Shown piece after piece: positions 12,719 to 13,717 of a DNA stretch of 13,717 nt. The stretch lies in assembly GCA_902475415.1 (NCBI GenBank), contig CABRZK010000033.1, positions 1 through 13,717 of the forward strand. Reading direction: 5' to 3'. Below the pieces are notes generated by a model. That model was given only the letters and a program-made list of their open reading frames with translations, ran no database searches and was not told the DNA's origin. The stretch's first letter is position 1. The number at the start of each line of letters is the position of its first letter. This DNA comes from an uncultured Eubacterium sp. Its GTDB lineage: Bacteria; Bacillota; Clostridia; Lachnospirales; Lachnospiraceae. Made by a program: the position numbers and the translations under genes.

Positions 12719-13717
12719 ATGAGTAACAAACATGGAAGTCTTTCCATTAACAGTGACAACATTTTCCCGATTATCAAAAAATGGCTGTATTCCGATCATG
12801 ATATCTTCTATCGTGAGCTGGTATCCAACGGATGTGACGCCATCACAAAACTGAAAAAACTGGATATGATGGGTGAATACTCTCTGCCGGATGATTACGA
12901 GGCAAAAGTGGAAGTACATGTCAATCCGACAGAGAAAACCTTAAAATTCATCGATAACGGTCTTGGAATGACTGCTGATGAAGTAGAAGAATACATTAAC
13001 CAGATCGCATTTTCCGGAGCAACTGATTTCCTTGAAAAATACAAAGACAAATCAAACGACGACCAGATCATCGGTCATTTCGGACTTGGATTCTACTCCG
13101 CATTCATGGTAGCAGATGAAGTTCATATTGATACCCTCTCCTATCAGAACGGTGCTACACCGGTTCACTGGGAATGTGATGGCGGTACAGAGTTCAATAT
13201 GAAAGACGGCAGCAAAACAACCGTTGGTACAGAGATCACGTTATTCTTAAATGAAGATTGTCTGGAGTTTGCCAACGAATACCGTGCAAGAGAAATTCTG
13301 AACAAATACTGCTCTTTCATGCCGACTGAAATCTATCTGGTAAACGAAACTGCTGAGCCGGAATATGAGACCATCCTTCCGGAAGAGAAAACAGACAAAG
13401 ATACCGTCATTGAGACAGTCATTGAAGAAGCAAAAACAGAAGAAAAAGAGAACGAAAACGGTGAGAAAGAAATCGTTGAAGTATCTCCGCGTACTGAGAA
13501 ATTAAAAATCTTAAAACGCCCGGTTCCAATCAACGATCCGCATCCGCTCTGGACCAAACATCCAAATGAGTGCAGTGACGAGGACTACAAAGAGTTCTAC
13601 CGCAACGTATTCCACGATTACAAAGAGCCGTTATTCTGGATTCATCTGAACATGGATTATCCATTTAACTTAAAAGGTATCCTCTACTTCCCGAAGATCA
13701 ATACAGAGTATGATTCT
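12719..13717 (+). CDS. htpG: Molecular chaperone HtpG (bacterial Hsp90), 3'-truncated by the window
   Basis: The first 333 residues of an ATP-dependent Hsp90 chaperone; the gene runs off the right edge in frame. The N-terminal GHKL ATPase domain is clear: YRELVSNGCDAI (31-42; the usual NASDA reads NGCDA here), the ATP motif DNGLGM (79-84), and GHFGLGFYSAFMVAD (119-133). The middle domain begins near 275 (HPLWTKHPNECSDEDYKEFY). Between them, residues 210-258 form a highly acidic, low-complexity stretch (EEAKTEEKENENGEKE). The span from PTEI to PLW is 77 residues against about 30 in E. coli HtpG, resembling the charged linker of eukaryotic Hsp90. A strong AGGAG site fixes the start. CIRCE upstream predicts HrcA control. 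Confidence 0.96.
   Translation, partial: MSNKHGSLSINSDNIFPIIKKWLYSDHDIFYRELVSNGCDAITKLKKLDMMGEYSLPDDYEAKVEVHVNPTEKTLKFIDNGLGMTADEVEEYINQIAFSGATDFLEKYKDKSNDDQIIGHFGLGFYSAFMVADEVHIDTLSYQNGATPVHWECDGGTEFNMKDGSKTTVGTEITLFLNEDCLEFANEYRAREILNKYCSFMPTEIYLVNETAEPEYETILPEEKTDKDTVIETVIEEAKTEEKENENGEKEIVEVSPRTEKLKILKRPVPINDPHPLWTKHPNECSDEDYKEFYRNVFHDYKEPLFWIHLNMDYPFNLKGILYFPKINTEYDS

Noticed and set aside
1..13717. tRNA, rRNA, CRISPR array, insertion sequence or phage genes
   Set aside because: None seen on either strand: no transposase or integrase motifs, no cloverleaf-like segments, no regular repeat-spacer pattern.

Overview
The window looks like chromosome of an anaerobic Clostridia/Lachnospiraceae-type Firmicute. 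The evidence is the strong AGGAGG ribosome sites, a giant 2-hydroxyacyl-CoA dehydratase activator-like protein, an aldo/keto reductase with a ferredoxin tail, a perfect CIRCE operator and moderate AT richness. The assignment rests on gene types only; no ribosomal RNA is present.

Layout: (1) 1-2964 (+) is the C-terminal part of an acyl-CoA dehydratase activase-like protein, closed by two strong hairpin terminators. (2) 8108 down to 3173 (-) is a probable catabolic operon: an HMG-CoA lyase-like gene (split by a frameshift), a class II HMG-CoA reductase (mvaA), a small two-helix membrane protein, a TctA-like permease and a small unknown protein. (3) 8109-8464 is its control region: a textbook sigma-54 promoter (-24/-12), a perfect 15-bp inverted repeat, and three copies of a 16-bp palindrome placed like enhancer (upstream activating) sites. 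(4) 10048-8465 (-) encodes a PAS/AAA+/Fis-type sigma-54 activator, the obvious partner of those sites. (5) Upstream of it on the same strand lie an aldo/keto reductase-ferredoxin fusion and an acyltransferase-3 family membrane protein, with a good sigma-A promoter at 12421-12449. (6) 12719-end (+) is the start of htpG (Hsp90), preceded by CIRCE and a sigma-A promoter.

Proposed logic: the sigma-54 activator senses a small molecule and binds the three palindromes. It then opens the promoter at 8157-8172. The permease pair imports an organic acid, probably mevalonate. HMG-CoA reductase oxidises mevalonate to HMG-CoA, and the lyase-like enzyme splits HMG-CoA to acetyl-CoA and acetoacetate. This parallels the mvaAB catabolic genes of Pseudomonas mevalonii but with a different transporter, different gene order and a lyase lacking the canonical catalytic cysteine. 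The pathway is inferred; the regulatory architecture and the gene families are read from sequence. As written, the lyase reading frame is broken by a two-base insertion, so the pathway may be non-functional here, or the base call may be wrong.
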